This document shows, piece by piece, positions 29,865 to 59,919 of a stretch of DNA of 64,000 nt. The stretch covers positions 12,893,001-12,957,000 of the forward strand of contig NC_090784.1 of assembly GCF_040054535.1 (NCBI RefSeq). Reading direction: 5' to 3'. Under the pieces are notes generated by a model. It searched no databases and was not told the DNA's origin. It saw only the letters and a list, made by a program, of their open reading frames with translations. Numbering within the stretch: position 1 is the stretch's first letter; each line of letters starts with the position of its first letter. Both the position numbers and the translations under genes were made by a program. Origin of the DNA: Antennarius striatus (Eukaryota > Chordata > Actinopteri > Lophiiformes > Antennariidae).

Positions 29865-30874
29865 AAAAAAAAAGGGACTTAAAAAAACTCCAACAATGTC
29901 TGTAATTACATTCAATGTTTTTCTTTTTTTTAAATGCTGTATTTTGGGGGATATTTAATCATATTGCGTAAAAGTAACAACCTGTGGGAATCATACTGTG
30001 ATCTCTGTTAGAGCTGCTGCCTAGTTTGCGGAGGATGTTTGCAGCATTGCACTCGTTCACTCAACCCAGTACAACACTTTTTAATGGTACTTAGATCGGA
30101 GCTCACCACTGTTCATTCCAGAGCTCCCAAACCACCTGCATCAACCCACTATTGTAATCTGTGTTCTCTGTTCTCAGCCTTTTAGGTGGAACTTTTTTGT
30201 GTATATTTAACTAGAAGGTCCAACATGATCTTTTACATATGTTCTGTTTTGCCACCATAACTTTAAAGCATTACAAGATCTATTGTATACAGTATATCTA
30301 CTATGCACATGGATGATTTTAATTGTATGAATTTAGCATATTGTGCTGAATCCAGTGTTAGCTGTATCATGTTTTGTGTTTGTTAATCTTAACTTTCTTA
30401 AAATGTGTTTGTATTCGAATAAATAATGAAATAAACTACATTTCATTATCATTGAAATGGAAAAGTATGCATTATTAACACTTTTTTATGTAAACCTTTT
30501 CACAAAACATTCAAATGTAAGGAAAACATTTGGCTTTTGAAATTCAGATTGATTCTGCTTTACATGATAAAAAATATAAAGAAAATTATCATTCATTCAT
30601 TTTCTACCGCTTATAATAAAAACAATTCTACTTTTTGGCATTTTTAACTCTTCATCCAAATATCCCAATGCAGCATTCTGTTTTTATACAGTTTCAATTA
30701 GTCAACAATACACAGACTTGTCAGAACCAATTTATTCAATGTGTTCACTAAATCATGCAACAAAGAAAAGAAATCCAAGACAAGATCTAAATATGGACAA
30801 AAAAGTCCCTGAAGATGATACATTTGGAAGGAGCCAGTCCGCATCATGTGACTCAACAGATGGCAGCCCCTGAC
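29865..30874. other. tyrobp 3' UTR and convergent spacer
   Basis: The first 560 bases are probably the tyrobp 3' UTR (AATAAA at 30418). The rest separates it from the convergent RGD-protein gene and shows no coding signal. Confidence 0.5.
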
Positions 30875-32935
30875 TCATTTTGAGGAAGAAATAGAACCTG
30901 AAAAAGAGAGGTTGTTATTCAACATTACATTCATACCAGACGATCAACAGAGCTAGAACAAGAAAACTAATTAGATCTATGAATTGCATGAGGATGGAAA
31001 TTACTGAAATGTACTTTAAAGCAAGCATAATTATGTGCTGTGTCATTTCTTCAGCCATTGTTATGGATATATAATCATAAAAACATTTGTCTGATTCAAA
31101 TGCAGTGAAAGCAAACCTTTGTGTAATCATCAGGAGACCCTGCTCTTGGCTGTAACAGAAAAAATGCCTGGCTTGAGCTCCAGAGGCGCTGACGTGCAAA
31201 AAAGAAAGAGTATCACATATTTAGTGACACATATTATGTGTTGATTAATAGAGCTAGTCAGTCCATTTTCACTAGCAGAGAGTCATTTCTTACCAATTGG
31301 ATAAGTTTCAGAGCTCATAAGTTCTCTGGTTTCTGAGGGAATGTTAAAATCTGTTATTAATTGTTCAAAAAATAATTCCAGGAACAATATTGTTCGATGT
31401 AACGATCTTTTACCATCAAAGTCTGCATCTCCTCTGTTGTCAGGTTTGCCATTGTCGTCCTCAAAACTATCCCAGGCTGGCAACGCCCTGCCTAGGCCGG
31501 GGGTCAACACACCATTTAACCCATGATCTCCTCTTGGTGATGCCTTTCTTTGAAGACTGTTTCCTAGATTGTTGTTGTGAGTCACTTGATGTCCACTTGA
31601 AAGAATGATGTGTTTTCCAGACAAATGTTCAGCTTCATCAGCAACCATAATTCCTTCCTCACTGTTAGAATCAACCAGCTCTCTGCTTGTTTGCTGTTCC
31701 GCATTTGACCTTCCAAGTTCCCTCCCCACAAGGTCCTGGTCCGAACTACTGCTCACATCCATCGACCCCATGTCGTTTTTATCGACCCCTGTTTCCCCTG
31801 CTGACGGTACCTTATCTTTCTCCACAACTCTAGAAACTGTGCTCTCCTGGCTGTCAGAGTCTTCAAATGCACGAGGGAAGAGGAAAAAATTATTACAGTA
31901 ACATGTGCATCAATATGTTAACGCCATCACTACATACTTTGGAATGTTAGTTCCAAGTTGAATTCACAGTAGTTGTTGCTTTTATTTTTCCTCAGATATT
32001 TCAGGCTTTATAGAACTGAGAATTGAAACAAATTAGCTCGTGTTTTTTTGTTTTTTTTTTTTTTACATTTTACATGAAACAGAGCTCCCATACCTGTGAA
32101 TCCAGGGGTGTCAAGACTCTCTGTAGACTGAGCCTCTGACAGATCTGTGAATGGATTTTCTGCTGTTTAAATGAACCATCCATCTGAAAATTATTACCTG
32201 TCTATTATCAAAACAACACCCCCCCGTACACACACACAAGCACAAGTACCTTCAGAATTTTCTTCTTCAACAGGTTTGTTTTGTGGTTTCCTGTATGCTG
32301 CAGATGTGAGAAAAAGTTGGTGGTGTTACACGTTAATGATCTCAAAGGCATATATTACTGTCTAATACAGTAGTCCACTTTCATGTTTTAAAATTGAATA
32401 TAGAGTTACACTTTTCATAACAGACCTGTTTCAGCTGCAGTCTCTTCAATAATCATGTCCAGTGCATCTATTTTATTGCAACAACAGTGAAGAGATTATA
32501 CAGAAACTGTTCATTACATGATTTAAACTCACTTAGGTTGATTTCAAAATGCATGATTAGGAATATTGTCCTGTAAGAAATTATAAAAGTTACATATTCT
32601 AAAAACACATCAATGTTACCATTTAGGAAACTTAGAAAAAAGCAAGATAAAAGCAAGAAAAAAGAAAGAAAGCATTAAGACATCAGGTTTTACCTCTGAC
32701 TGGAGCTGAGACCACCATTCCAAACATAAGGAGTGCAAAGAACATAAAGCTGAAACAGATCACATCATGCTATAACAATCAAAATTAATTTGAGATTTAA
32801 CTGCACATTTATATTTTTCCTCATGAATTGCCATTTCCATTTTGCATATAAAAGCAATTCATTCACATATCCTTGATATGTTAATATTAATAATCAAAAC
32901 ATAAAAATAAAACTTACAACTTCATTGCTAACTTG
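30875..32935 (-). CDS. secreted acidic RGD-containing protein, unidentified
   Basis: I do not recognise this gene. Exons in transcript order: 32935-32928, 32749-32694, 32467-32426, 32297-32250, 32162-32094, 31860-31414, 31332-31294, then an uncertain end. All joins after the second exon are phase 1. The signal peptide is MKFFMFFALLMFGMVVSA followed by PVR. Small acidic exons follow (DALDMIIEETAAET, KPVEEENSE, ENPFTDLSEAQSTES), then a 149-codon exon rich in Ser, Asp, Glu and Asn with SDSQES, VSSSSDQD, SNSEEG and, near its end, PDNRGDADFD. The end may read directly into 30897 (ending SISSSK, stop 30875-30877) or pass through a small exon 31139-31117 with stop at 30853. About 240 residues, apparently disordered. 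It recalls osteopontin-type SIBLING proteins, but those have phase-0 introns, so the likeness may be convergent. Confidence 0.65.
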
Positions 32936-33825
32936 TGGGCCCCAGCTATATCCACTGTTTATGCATAAGACAGCCTTCAGGCTTTTATATAGACTATTGC
33001 CTCTTGATTTTTTTTTTTTTTACCTTCAGTGGGTCTTGTCCTTGTTAATTATAGATTCTGACCAAATATACGGGATTAAGTTGCAGTCAGAGACATCTCT
33101 GCGTTTACCAGTGCATGACCTGCACAAATAGGACTGACAGTTAGGGTACAGATTAAGTTTACAATGACCCATTCATCAATTCATGCTGACAGCAGATGTT
33201 CCAATTCCCGTAAAAACTTTGTCTGTCTCTCTATTTGTCTATTTCGCATTGATTGCAGGGTGTTGGTTACCTCAGGAAAAAGATCCACAGCTTGTCAATT
33301 GTTATTCCCTGATGCAACAGATCATGTATTGTTTCCTGAAACTATTTGGCCATTGTCCATTTACTAGTTAACCTTATAATTTGCCAAAAGAAAGATCTTT
33401 TTAAAACAGATCCCACTGAGTCTGTTCGATAAAGGAGTGTGAATTTAAGATCACAGTCAGAAGCAATGCAATAATCAGTAGTTGAAATACAATGAGACAA
33501 CTTTTGAATTGCTATTTAATTTGTGTCCAATGTGATGCATAATATAAAAAGCAATATTTACATCATATTCTAAAAGATATCTAGGCCCAAGTAAATACAA
33601 TATATGCTCTTATTAATTATTGGGGTCTGTTGGGGTCAAAATTGATTTTGGAATTGTAAAGTGAAACTTTTTGGAAGATAAAACCTCCAATCAACGGCAA
33701 ATGTGTTAGAATAACTAACCAAATATGAGAATGCATAGACGATGTCAAACGATGACTGAAGTTTGCGTTTCTATCAAACCTGATGGTGACCGTGGGAGCT
33801 ACGATCTCTCCCACGGAAAACAAAA
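32936..33825. other. divergent spacer between RGD-protein gene and csnk2a1
   Basis: Shared upstream region of two divergent genes. No coding exon seen. The minus-strand promoter must lie in the first few hundred bases; no clear TATA box was identified. Confidence 0.45.
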
Positions 33826-33827
33826 GG

Positions 33828-33842
33828 GAGAGCGCCCCCTGG
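33828..33842 (-). promoter_or_regulatory. CTCF-like motif at csnk2a1 promoter
   Basis: Reverse complement reads CCCCCAGGGGGCGCT, matching the AGGGGGCGC part of the CTCF core, just upstream of the putative csnk2a1 first exon. Confidence 0.45.
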
Positions 33843-33844
33843 GG

Positions 33845-33912
33845 GAATGGCTGTACGCACTAAGCTCTTGATCCCAGGCATCGCCATATTGACGTCCCAG
33901 CAACGCTGAGAG
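33845..33912 (+). promoter_or_regulatory. csnk2a1: csnk2a1 promoter and noncoding exon 1 (approximate)
   Basis: A locally CpG-richer, TATA-less stretch with CGCCATATTG at 33881-33890, a YY1-type element often found at start sites of housekeeping genes, followed by a good donor (GAGAG then GTAATC) at 33912. A second noncoding exon probably runs from 34639 to 34729. Inferred from motifs only. Confidence 0.45.
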
Positions 33913-35266
33913 GTAATCGTGTTATTTAACCACGAATCGTCTTAAGTTGGGAACTGATACCGAATGTTTGATATGCGAGGGGAAACGTGGACCATGTAAC
34001 ACAATCGCATTACCATGCTACTGATCGATTAGAGTGTTTCGGGGGCTTTTTTCAAGGCGTTGTCAGTCAGTATACCTCGACAGCCAGCAGGCTATTCACT
34101 CCCCTAGCTTGTTAGCTTAGCACTTTTTAGCTTTATGAATTTTTTTTCCCGGAGCTTTGTGTTCAGTCCTACATACTGAACGATCACTATATTATCACTT
34201 TTTCACGTTAGTCGCTGGATGTCAATGTATTACAATTAAAATCTTAAAATACGACCGAAAGCTAGTAATTACTTTACAACCGGCTTTTCCCTCTGCTGTT
34301 GACGACCTAACGCTAACTCCGTAGCACTCCACTAGCTTCCCGGTTTGTCTGCTAGCTAACAGTTAGCACCACCTCACTTGTACAGGCCTTGGGCCACCAA
34401 GGGTTTGTGCGTAGGCTCTTATTTTTATTAATGTACCAGGCGTGCGAACTGGACTAAACTATGCTATGTTGTAAATAGAACATTTGTTGATCAAATATTT
34501 CTCGTGAACCCATTCATCTAATGAAGCCTTGTGACTGTATTTAGCTAGCATGCGCTATGTCACATAGTTCGCTCTTGCTTGCTTGTTAATTGACAGCGTT
34601 GATTCTTTTAATCAGACTACTTTTGTTTCTTTCGACAGGAGATATTTCCTTGGTGTGCCGCCAGTGATGACTGCATTGAACCCTGTTCCTCCTGATTAGA
34701 CAGATTGGATGCTTTCATTTAGCAAACAGGTTTCTATATTTCACATGCCTCCATATTTAGACACACGAGTCACACATACTTTAGAGCTGATATTTATTTA
34801 TGTCTTTCTATGGAAGTCATGTTATTTTTATATGTTCCAAGTGTTCCTGAATTCTATAAAGAATTCAGTGAAGCAACATGGAACACAAAGAAATGAATAT
34901 TTCTCAGCTTAACATATGGTGTTGAGGTGGTAGGAATGTCCTGATTGTACTTAACTGTACTGACTTAACTATTCTGATCTCTTTTAGCTGTCTTTCTCCA
35001 AAAGCATCTCAACTGCTTCTGTTACAAATTATCAGTCACCATCATCCTGGAGTGAAACTCCGAGGTATTGTTTGGTCTTATTATTGGATCACCATATGAC
35101 ACCTGTTTTTAATTTTATGATATTCTCAATCACAAACTTGGATGCACCAATTTCTTTTGTCTTTTATTCGTTGTAGTTTTGTTTGCAGTCACGAAGTAAT
35201 GTTCAACTTTAAATGTTTGGATATTCTTTTTGCTTTAGGGGATTTAAAGAATATCCTGTTTAGAAT

Positions 35267-41132
<5,866 letters not shown>

Positions 41133-41834
41133 AGCCACTTCCTTACCCATATTTGTGTGCTCATGGCCATGTCACGCCTAGCTCTTGCTGCAGCTCAGGC
41201 ACATGGCTCCCCTTTTTATGTTGAAAATAACAAAGATTTAAAAATTGCTTTTCACATTCAGTTGTATTTTGACACCTGGACTTGACAGAAATGTAATGTT
41301 GCACCTGTCAGGTTTATTAGATTTGATTTGGGTGTGTTAAAAATGCCATCGTCTAGAAAATCTAATAAGATGTAGACATGAAGAGAATGGATAATAAAAT
41401 TTATTTTGTATGTTTCAAATATACCGTCTTGCTTGAAACTGTTTGATGGGGATCCTGCTGTATTACATACACTGTGAACATTTACACAACACAAAACAAT
41501 CAGGAATCTGGTGTGCCCCAACTGCAGTCTTTGTTGATTGCACACAATGTCATATGCTGAAGTTGTTGGTGTTTTAAATTTGTTATTCTTTAATTGGAAA
41601 TTTGTAGATATTCTACAGTTACTGTCAGGTTGCATGCACCCAATGCTGACTATCACAGGGTCATCGTTTGCCAATCTTATGTTACTTTCACCTCTACATG
41701 TGTATCTGTGTTCATGTTTGTTTTTTATGAAGTCTCTTTACAAATGATTTTCATGACATAGACAATTTTGTATCTTTGTTTTATGTTGGGAGGAGTCATC
41801 ACTTACAAAAACAACTTCCACAATAAACAATTTA

Positions 41835-43517
41835 AACAGGGTTTTTCAGGCGCTACACGTTATTGACTATACCGGCTGATGACTGCTTGTATTGAAAAGT
41901 GTGACTGACTTTAAAACACAGTATGTAGCATATTCTGGAAGACATTTCTTCCACAAGATTAGGAACAAATTCAAGTAGATATATTTCTTGGTTTTATATG
42001 TGTGCCCAGAGTCACTTGTTTTTATTTTGTCTGCTCAAACATGGCTTTAATTGTTCTCTGCTCAATGTGGAGTAATGGTGCCATCAAATACTATACATGT
42101 CTTGAATTCTTGAGATTTAGAATAATGAAATAATGTGAAGAAGTGACCCACATATCTGAAAGTACTCTAGACATAGGGATGCACACCCTGGCTTGACACC
42201 AGACTTACTATAGTATGATATTGTACATAATGGCTGAAAAAGAATTAAAATATGCTGCAAAACGATTCTGGCCACAGTTAATCTTACTGACACAGTGGGT
42301 TTAATAAAGTTGAGCGTTCTATATGTAGATGACTCCTTCCCTTACATATGCAAAGGTTTATTCACTTAACAGACATACACAAAAACAAAGATTTTCATAA
42401 AACTGGCATGGGTCTGGTTAGAATACAAATTGTGTGTTTAAAAGGAGGGATACACTATTTGTAGTTTAAATTATTTTCTGTTTGGCTTCAGTCATATTAT
42501 TGGTAACTGCATGAGTTAGACAGTATATGATGAGAGGGTATCTTAAAGCAGTGCAGGAAAATATTTTTTAAATATTTTTACTTTCAGACCACAAACATCT
42601 ATTGCCGCTTTCTAATTGTGCACTGAAGTGTCCAACTAAATACAATTAACGTAATTTTTTAGGTTAAGTAGAAAATGTAAAAAAACAAACATTTGCGTAA
42701 ATTTGTTGACGTCACGTGACTCCGGACTCGCTTTGTGAATGAACTGATTTTGGTAAAAAGGTAACTCGAAAGGTCAGATAGTGATGTCCAGTATTAATGA
42801 AGACCGCAGCTCAAAGTAAAAACGTAGGACGCCATCAGGTGCGTCATTTCAGAAAAAAGAAGAGAAACGGGCAAAAGGTGTGCAAATTTATTTGAGTGAC
42901 GTGCGTGACAGTAGGCTATATGCTATTTATGAGCCACAAAAGACTGTTTTAATCATAAATTCAGGGGCAATTCTGAAATAGTTTGGGGCAGGAACACCCA
43001 CTGGCCACATGAGAACACTTCCACAGCAGCCACGGCCGTGGGCCTGGGGTCTGATGAGGGGCCATGGTCCTCCTCAGTTCGTTGTTGGACTCCTCAGGTG
43101 TGTGTGCGTGTGTACGCGTGGGTGGGTTTTGTGCGTGTGCGTTTTTGCATTTTTTTTGTGTACTTTTGTAAACACTAAATGTTGTGGATAAAATGTTTAT
43201 TAATGACAAGACCACCGATGATAAGTCAAATTTCAGATCGCGCTTCACACCTGTTGTTATTGTTGATGTCAGTTCTAAACAGGGTGAAAAACCTTAGAAA
43301 AACTATGGGATGGTTCGTTTGGGCGTAAATCTAGCCAGGACCGCCTCTGAATATTAAAGTCAAATTATAAACAATTTATGGCATTGAGAGTGGACTATGT
43401 CCAGCCATATTTGGCTCTGATTTCAGCTCTCACCTTGAAACAGTAGGCTTGCACCTGGGTGGGGTTTGCGCTTCGGGAATTTAAAGCGACTCCAGTTTGT
43501 CTGTGGTATGATTTAAA
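41835..43517. other. spacer between csnk2a1 and paraoxonase copy 1
   Basis: No coding exon recognised. The last few hundred bases should contain the promoter of the first paraoxonase gene; a GC-richer patch lies at 43000-43100. Confidence 0.45.
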
Positions 43518-50534
<7,017 letters not shown>

Positions 50535-51989
50535 GCAGGAACTTTGACATGTGATTTGAAGCTGAGGAATTCAACATTTTAAAGAAAAGAAAATCAAGAT
50601 TTATCTCAGCAACGTTCTCAGTCATATCATGCTATAATGGTTTGATGGATGATGGATAATAAAGGTGTCAAAGAAAACTAAAACTTTCACAATGAGTACT
50701 GAATGGGAAGAGATGGTCATCATATGGTGTATATTTTGCAGCATTTTTTACATTTAAGATATGCTACAGTTAATTATAATCATCTCATTTGTTTCTTTTA
50801 TTAAAGTAGTAATAAATTTAACCCTAGAGAGTTTTATTGTTATAGGTTTTATTATTATTATTTTATTATTATTTTGGAGCGATCACTTTCTGTCACAGAC
50901 ACATGACTGTCACGTGGTCATGATACCAGGATGTTGAGTATATGTCGCTTAGGGACTTAACGAGTTAAAATCAGACATAAAGCTTTTTAACGAAGAGACG
51001 GACATTCAAAGCGCGTGGCACTGGTGTCAAAGCGGGTCCTCTCGGGTTAAAATGTTTCTCAAAAGATTCATATGTGAATCACATTTGGTGCATTTCTTGA
51101 TGTGCATTTGTGGCATGAAAATGCCAATTCATTAAAGCAGATAGGGAGTATAACAGTATATAAAAATATTGAAAAGACCAAACCTTTGGTTTCCTGAAAA
51201 TGTTCCAATCATGTATGGATAAACTCAAAATCTTTACAATCCAAAGTGGGAAACCTACCTCCTGAATTTTTGGGCCATCATTAAAATGGGATCCTATGAA
51301 GCTGTTGGTGTAAACCGATGACATGAAAACAAAATGTTACAGCTATAAAGTCTAGTCTCTAGAATAACCCAGTCTGATGGGTTAACCAATTTTATTTGAC
51401 CAAAATCTTATTCTGTTAGACTAAGAAGAAACTGGATTCTGCAATTCAAAGAATGGGGTCATGTTGAGGGAGGGATGTTTTTCCCAAGAACCTTCTCCAC
51501 AAACAGAACTCGCCTTTCCAGTTTTGACTACTGTAGCCTAAATTATAACCCTCAAGCTCTGTCAAGCTGGATATATTTCATGGTGATGAATTTTGTGCAA
51601 AAAGATGAGTAAGTACAAGGGTTTTCTTCCCCTGTTTTAATATGGGGGTCATAATCAACTCAAAATTAGCACAACCCGGCCACCTAAGTGCACCAACTAA
51701 GGCAATGGTTATTAACACCAACAAGAGCTGTTGAATCAGAGTAATTGATTTTTGCTTTTCGATCTAAAGACATTTCACATCTCATCAAAGAAGCTTCTTC
51801 AGTTCTGACTGATGGGGATATATAGACACTGTATTTCAACTCTTCTGAGGCTTTAAATATCTGTACTCATCATAATTTTATCTTACTGTCTGTCCATGTT
51901 GCCTTTGTTGTATATCTCATGTATGTATTTAATTGTCAATGTTATTCTACACTTTGTTATTTCCCTAGAATTTTATTAGTATTGTCACT

Positions 51990-52085
51990 CTGCGTGTACC
52001 CCGCCTCTGGCCCATAAGTCCAGTGGGATAGGCTCCAGCAACTCTGTGACCTGCAAAAGTGGAAACAACGGTTAAGTAGATGAAT
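51990..52085. repeat. fragment of a common teleost interspersed repeat
   Basis: Shows GTACCCCGCCTCTGGCCCAT and GTGGGATAGGCTCCAGCA followed by a CTGCAAAAGTGG tail, the usual end of this fish repeat. Confidence 0.65.
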
Positions 52086-52378
52086 TAATTGCTGTCACTA
52101 CCTCTATTATCACTACTGTTTTATTTAAAAAAAATAGTGCATCTGGTTTGTCCAGTGTAATCGTGATACCCACTTCATTTTTTTGCTGATATCTTGTATA
52201 CTGTAACAATCCCCTAGGGAAAATTAGAGGTACACTCTAATGTTTGTAATTCACACATGCATATACAGTATATTAGTGTGTACAGGCCCTGGATAATTTT
52301 CAAGTAATTGTTTTTCTTACATGCAATTTGCAGATTAGAAAGCATACCTTCAGTGGAGATAAGAGTATTAAATGTGTA

Positions 52379-53837
52379 CAGATAGTCCTCAACCTACAAA
52401 CGTCATTATTTCTGAAAGGCTGTTCATAAGCTGAATTGTTCGTATGTTGTTTTTTTCAATTAAATTTCACTCTATAATCACCATTTGAGGTCATTTAAAT
52501 GTGATTACTCATTACTACTCCTACGAAATTACTACTGCATTCCCTAATAATTACCAGAAACAATTACGGGACATAAAAACATCACATTAATTAAATAAAA
52601 TACTGTAGTAGTGTAACATAACTTACATCTCTACCTCTGATGAATGAATTTTATCCTCGGGGTGTAGAGGTTAAGCCAAGCTGCAAGCCACTGAGGAATT
52701 TCACCACGCTTGTGTGAATGATGAGCTGATGCGCTTCCTGGTCATCAAAAGTCCGGCTGGCACTTTATGTTTGATTACTCTGTTTTATTCTCATTACAGT
52801 AAGTTTCTCAGTTACAGTAATTCGACACATTCAGTGTTAGCTTCAGTTATTGCTTCTGGGCAGAAAACTACATTGAAATTGGTTCCTACATCATTAGGCT
52901 CCGACAGAAGGATAATCTGACAGCACAAAAACAACACAATAAAATAAAAAACAAGTACAGGTCATTTTGAGTTGTTGCTCAAGTTGTTCCCAAGTTGTTC
53001 TATAGGTCAATTATATAATTATCAATTTTACATCATTTCAGCATTTGTCTTCCGCAAATACTGGACTCTTAAAATCACTAGAAAAACTGTAAAAGCACAT
53101 AATATCATGTTACTGTACAATAAATAGGAATAAAAACAGAAATATATTAAAATACTAGGTATAGTTCCAATATCTACCTTTAAACATCACTCGTGATTCA
53201 CGCGATCACATTGAATAAAAATTAGTTTATGGTAAACTTCTGCTTCTGATGATTTACTCCTTGAAGATAAGAAGATGAAACACTTCATGGAACTCTCCAC
53301 CACCTTTTAAGCGCTTCCAACAACTGTCAAGTTGTCAAGTCAAGTCAACTTTATTTATAAAGCACTGAATCACACAAGTGTGCAGTGACGTTGGGGTGGT
53401 GAATGACAGCAGGGCTAAATAAATAGGGTGCTTATTTTTATCACTGTGACACAGATACGTGGATCCCCACTGTTTACCTCTTTAGAGTACAGCCACTCTA
53501 CAGTCCTGTAGCGTGTAGCATGCAGCTTACCTTTAAAGTGAAGGAAGAAGAGGGAGGACATATTGTTGGTCAGAGACAGAGTTGTCATCAGAAGAAGGTC
53601 ACCACTACCACTATCTTCACTAGCTTTCACTTTGTCATCACTGATAAACAGTAAAATATCAAAACTACAAAGCCTGAAGCTGTGAGCTACTCACAGTGAC
53701 AACAAACGAGAACAAGAGGGGAGACAAGTGTCGGAGATGAGTGAACACAGCAGTGTCATCGTCGGATATTACGGCATGTGTTTGTTCATATCTCCGAATG
53801 TTCGTAAGTCAATTATTTATAAGTTGAGAACTATCTG
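52379..53837. mobile_element. 1.46-kb TIR element with TA duplication (Tc1/mariner/pogo-like)
   Basis: The left end CAGATAGTCCTCAACCTACA is matched by the right end, whose reverse complement is CAGATAGTTCTCAACTTATA. TA dinucleotides flank both ends. Subterminal GTTCGTA motifs recur. The interior has no transposase that I recognise, so it is probably a nonautonomous element of pogo/Tigger type. Around 53330-53390 a TCAAGTCAACTTTATTTATA motif, another common fish repeat piece, lies inside. Confidence 0.7.
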
Positions 53838-55300
53838 TATTTTATATTGACACACTGGGAAGAAAACAGTTGTTTTGAAAAACTGAATCAAGGATTGCAT
53901 TGATTAATGCCATTAAACACTAGCTTTTTAGCACATTTTCTGAGGGTCCCATGCATGGGATCTGTTGTGGAATTTATTTTTTCTCTAAATAAGGAGGCAA
54001 TCACTGATACTAAATTGAGAATAAAGATTGAGAACTAAGATTTGGTTTTATAATTTTAGTCAAAGCTTTAGACACACAAAAGCAGCAGGCTGGTTGAGAG
54101 AAGTGAGTGAAGAGTGTTATGTCTGTGTATCCTAGCATTGCGACACCTATGCAAAATTGATGTGTTTGGACCTGATTGGAACCCAGCTCTGGACAAATGA
54201 TTTGCTGTCTTAGAGAAAAAATTTAATCATCTGGTAGATTAGACATAATTCAATAATAAATCATTAGTGACGAGTATATGTGGGTGTCTAACTAAGTGAA
54301 AGTAAAGAATTTAGAGTGCATCATAAATTGTCTCAACCAGCCCTGAGGATTAACAAAGGGTAACACAATGCTTAATATATGATTATACAAGGAACAACAA
54401 ACTTTCGCAAAAAACATTTTGCCTACACAGAATAAATGACTGAAGTCAATTAAACACAAAAATGGTTTAGGATCCAAAAAACAGTGTTTCGAGTTTGTGA
54501 GTGAATTAAATACCATATAAGGCAATTAGTAGAAGTTTAGCATTTAGTATTGTTACCTCATTAGAATAATACAAGTAGACATTGTTGGCTTTAGTTTTAA
54601 TGTCAAAGTCTTATGTTTAGACATGACATTGTCAAAATATTCAGTGGCATAACTGCATTTGTCAACTTTTATCATTTCTAGGCAAAATGTGATAGTTCTT
54701 GCAGAGTTAAAGTCTGATTTAATAGCAGTATGAGTGTTTGGAATAATATGATGAGAGAATTGTCGAAGTAAATAAAATTCGTATGTTTTATGGGTTTTTT
54801 TTTCCTATTTCTGACACAATATGGATTACGTGATTCCAATATACATCCAATTTTTGGCCAATATGGTACAATATTGAACAGAAAGAGAAGTAAAAGGTTA
54901 AAAAAAAAAAAGTACATTCAAAAGATCAAAATGAAATTAGAGTTCAACATGTCTGTTAGCTTTAGTGCCTATCAAATAAAATTGAATTTCAGTGAACATT
55001 CAGGCCGCTGCCGTTCAGTATCTATTGTGCAAGCCGGTTGAACAATCAAACAACCAAACAACAAACGGACATTTCTGGGAAGTTATGAAAATATAAATCG
55101 GCTTTGATTGCAGACCCACAAAACCTAGATGAGTGGACTTTCATCTCTGGCGAGGGTTTGATCACCACGTATTTACAGCTGACGTCTCTGATTTCCGATT
55201 TTTGTCAACGCAGCGTTTGTCGGCCCTCCGTAGCCACGCCCCTGGTGCCGCGGTCGGACTGCACTCTGTCTGAACCTGCCGTGTCCCACCGTGATTTAAA

Positions 55301-59816
<4,516 letters not shown>

Positions 59817-59919
59817 GCAGTGACTTCGACATCTGATTTGAAGCTGAGGAATTCAACATTTTAAAGAAAATATTTACATCCAAAATGCTAGGGTTGTAAC
59901 ATGTACTGTGTATAAAATA

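Larger units (their letters stand above)
50535..55300. other. spacer between the paraoxonase copies
   Basis: No host gene recognised over 4.8 kb. It includes a fragment of a common teleost repeat (51990-52085) and a TIR-bounded element (52379-53837). Short open frames here have no domain support. The final 150 bases before 55301 are GC-rich and probably hold the promoter of copy 2. Confidence 0.55.

Noticed and set aside
31140-31188. Longer version of the penultimate exon of the RGD-protein gene
   Set aside because: In phase 1 it runs into a stop before its donor; only the shorter 31117-31139 version, or skipping, stays open.
32531-32574. Possible extra exon of the RGD-protein gene with good splice sites
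   Set aside because: In the required phase 1 it contains a stop codon after four residues, so it cannot be a coding exon in this chain.
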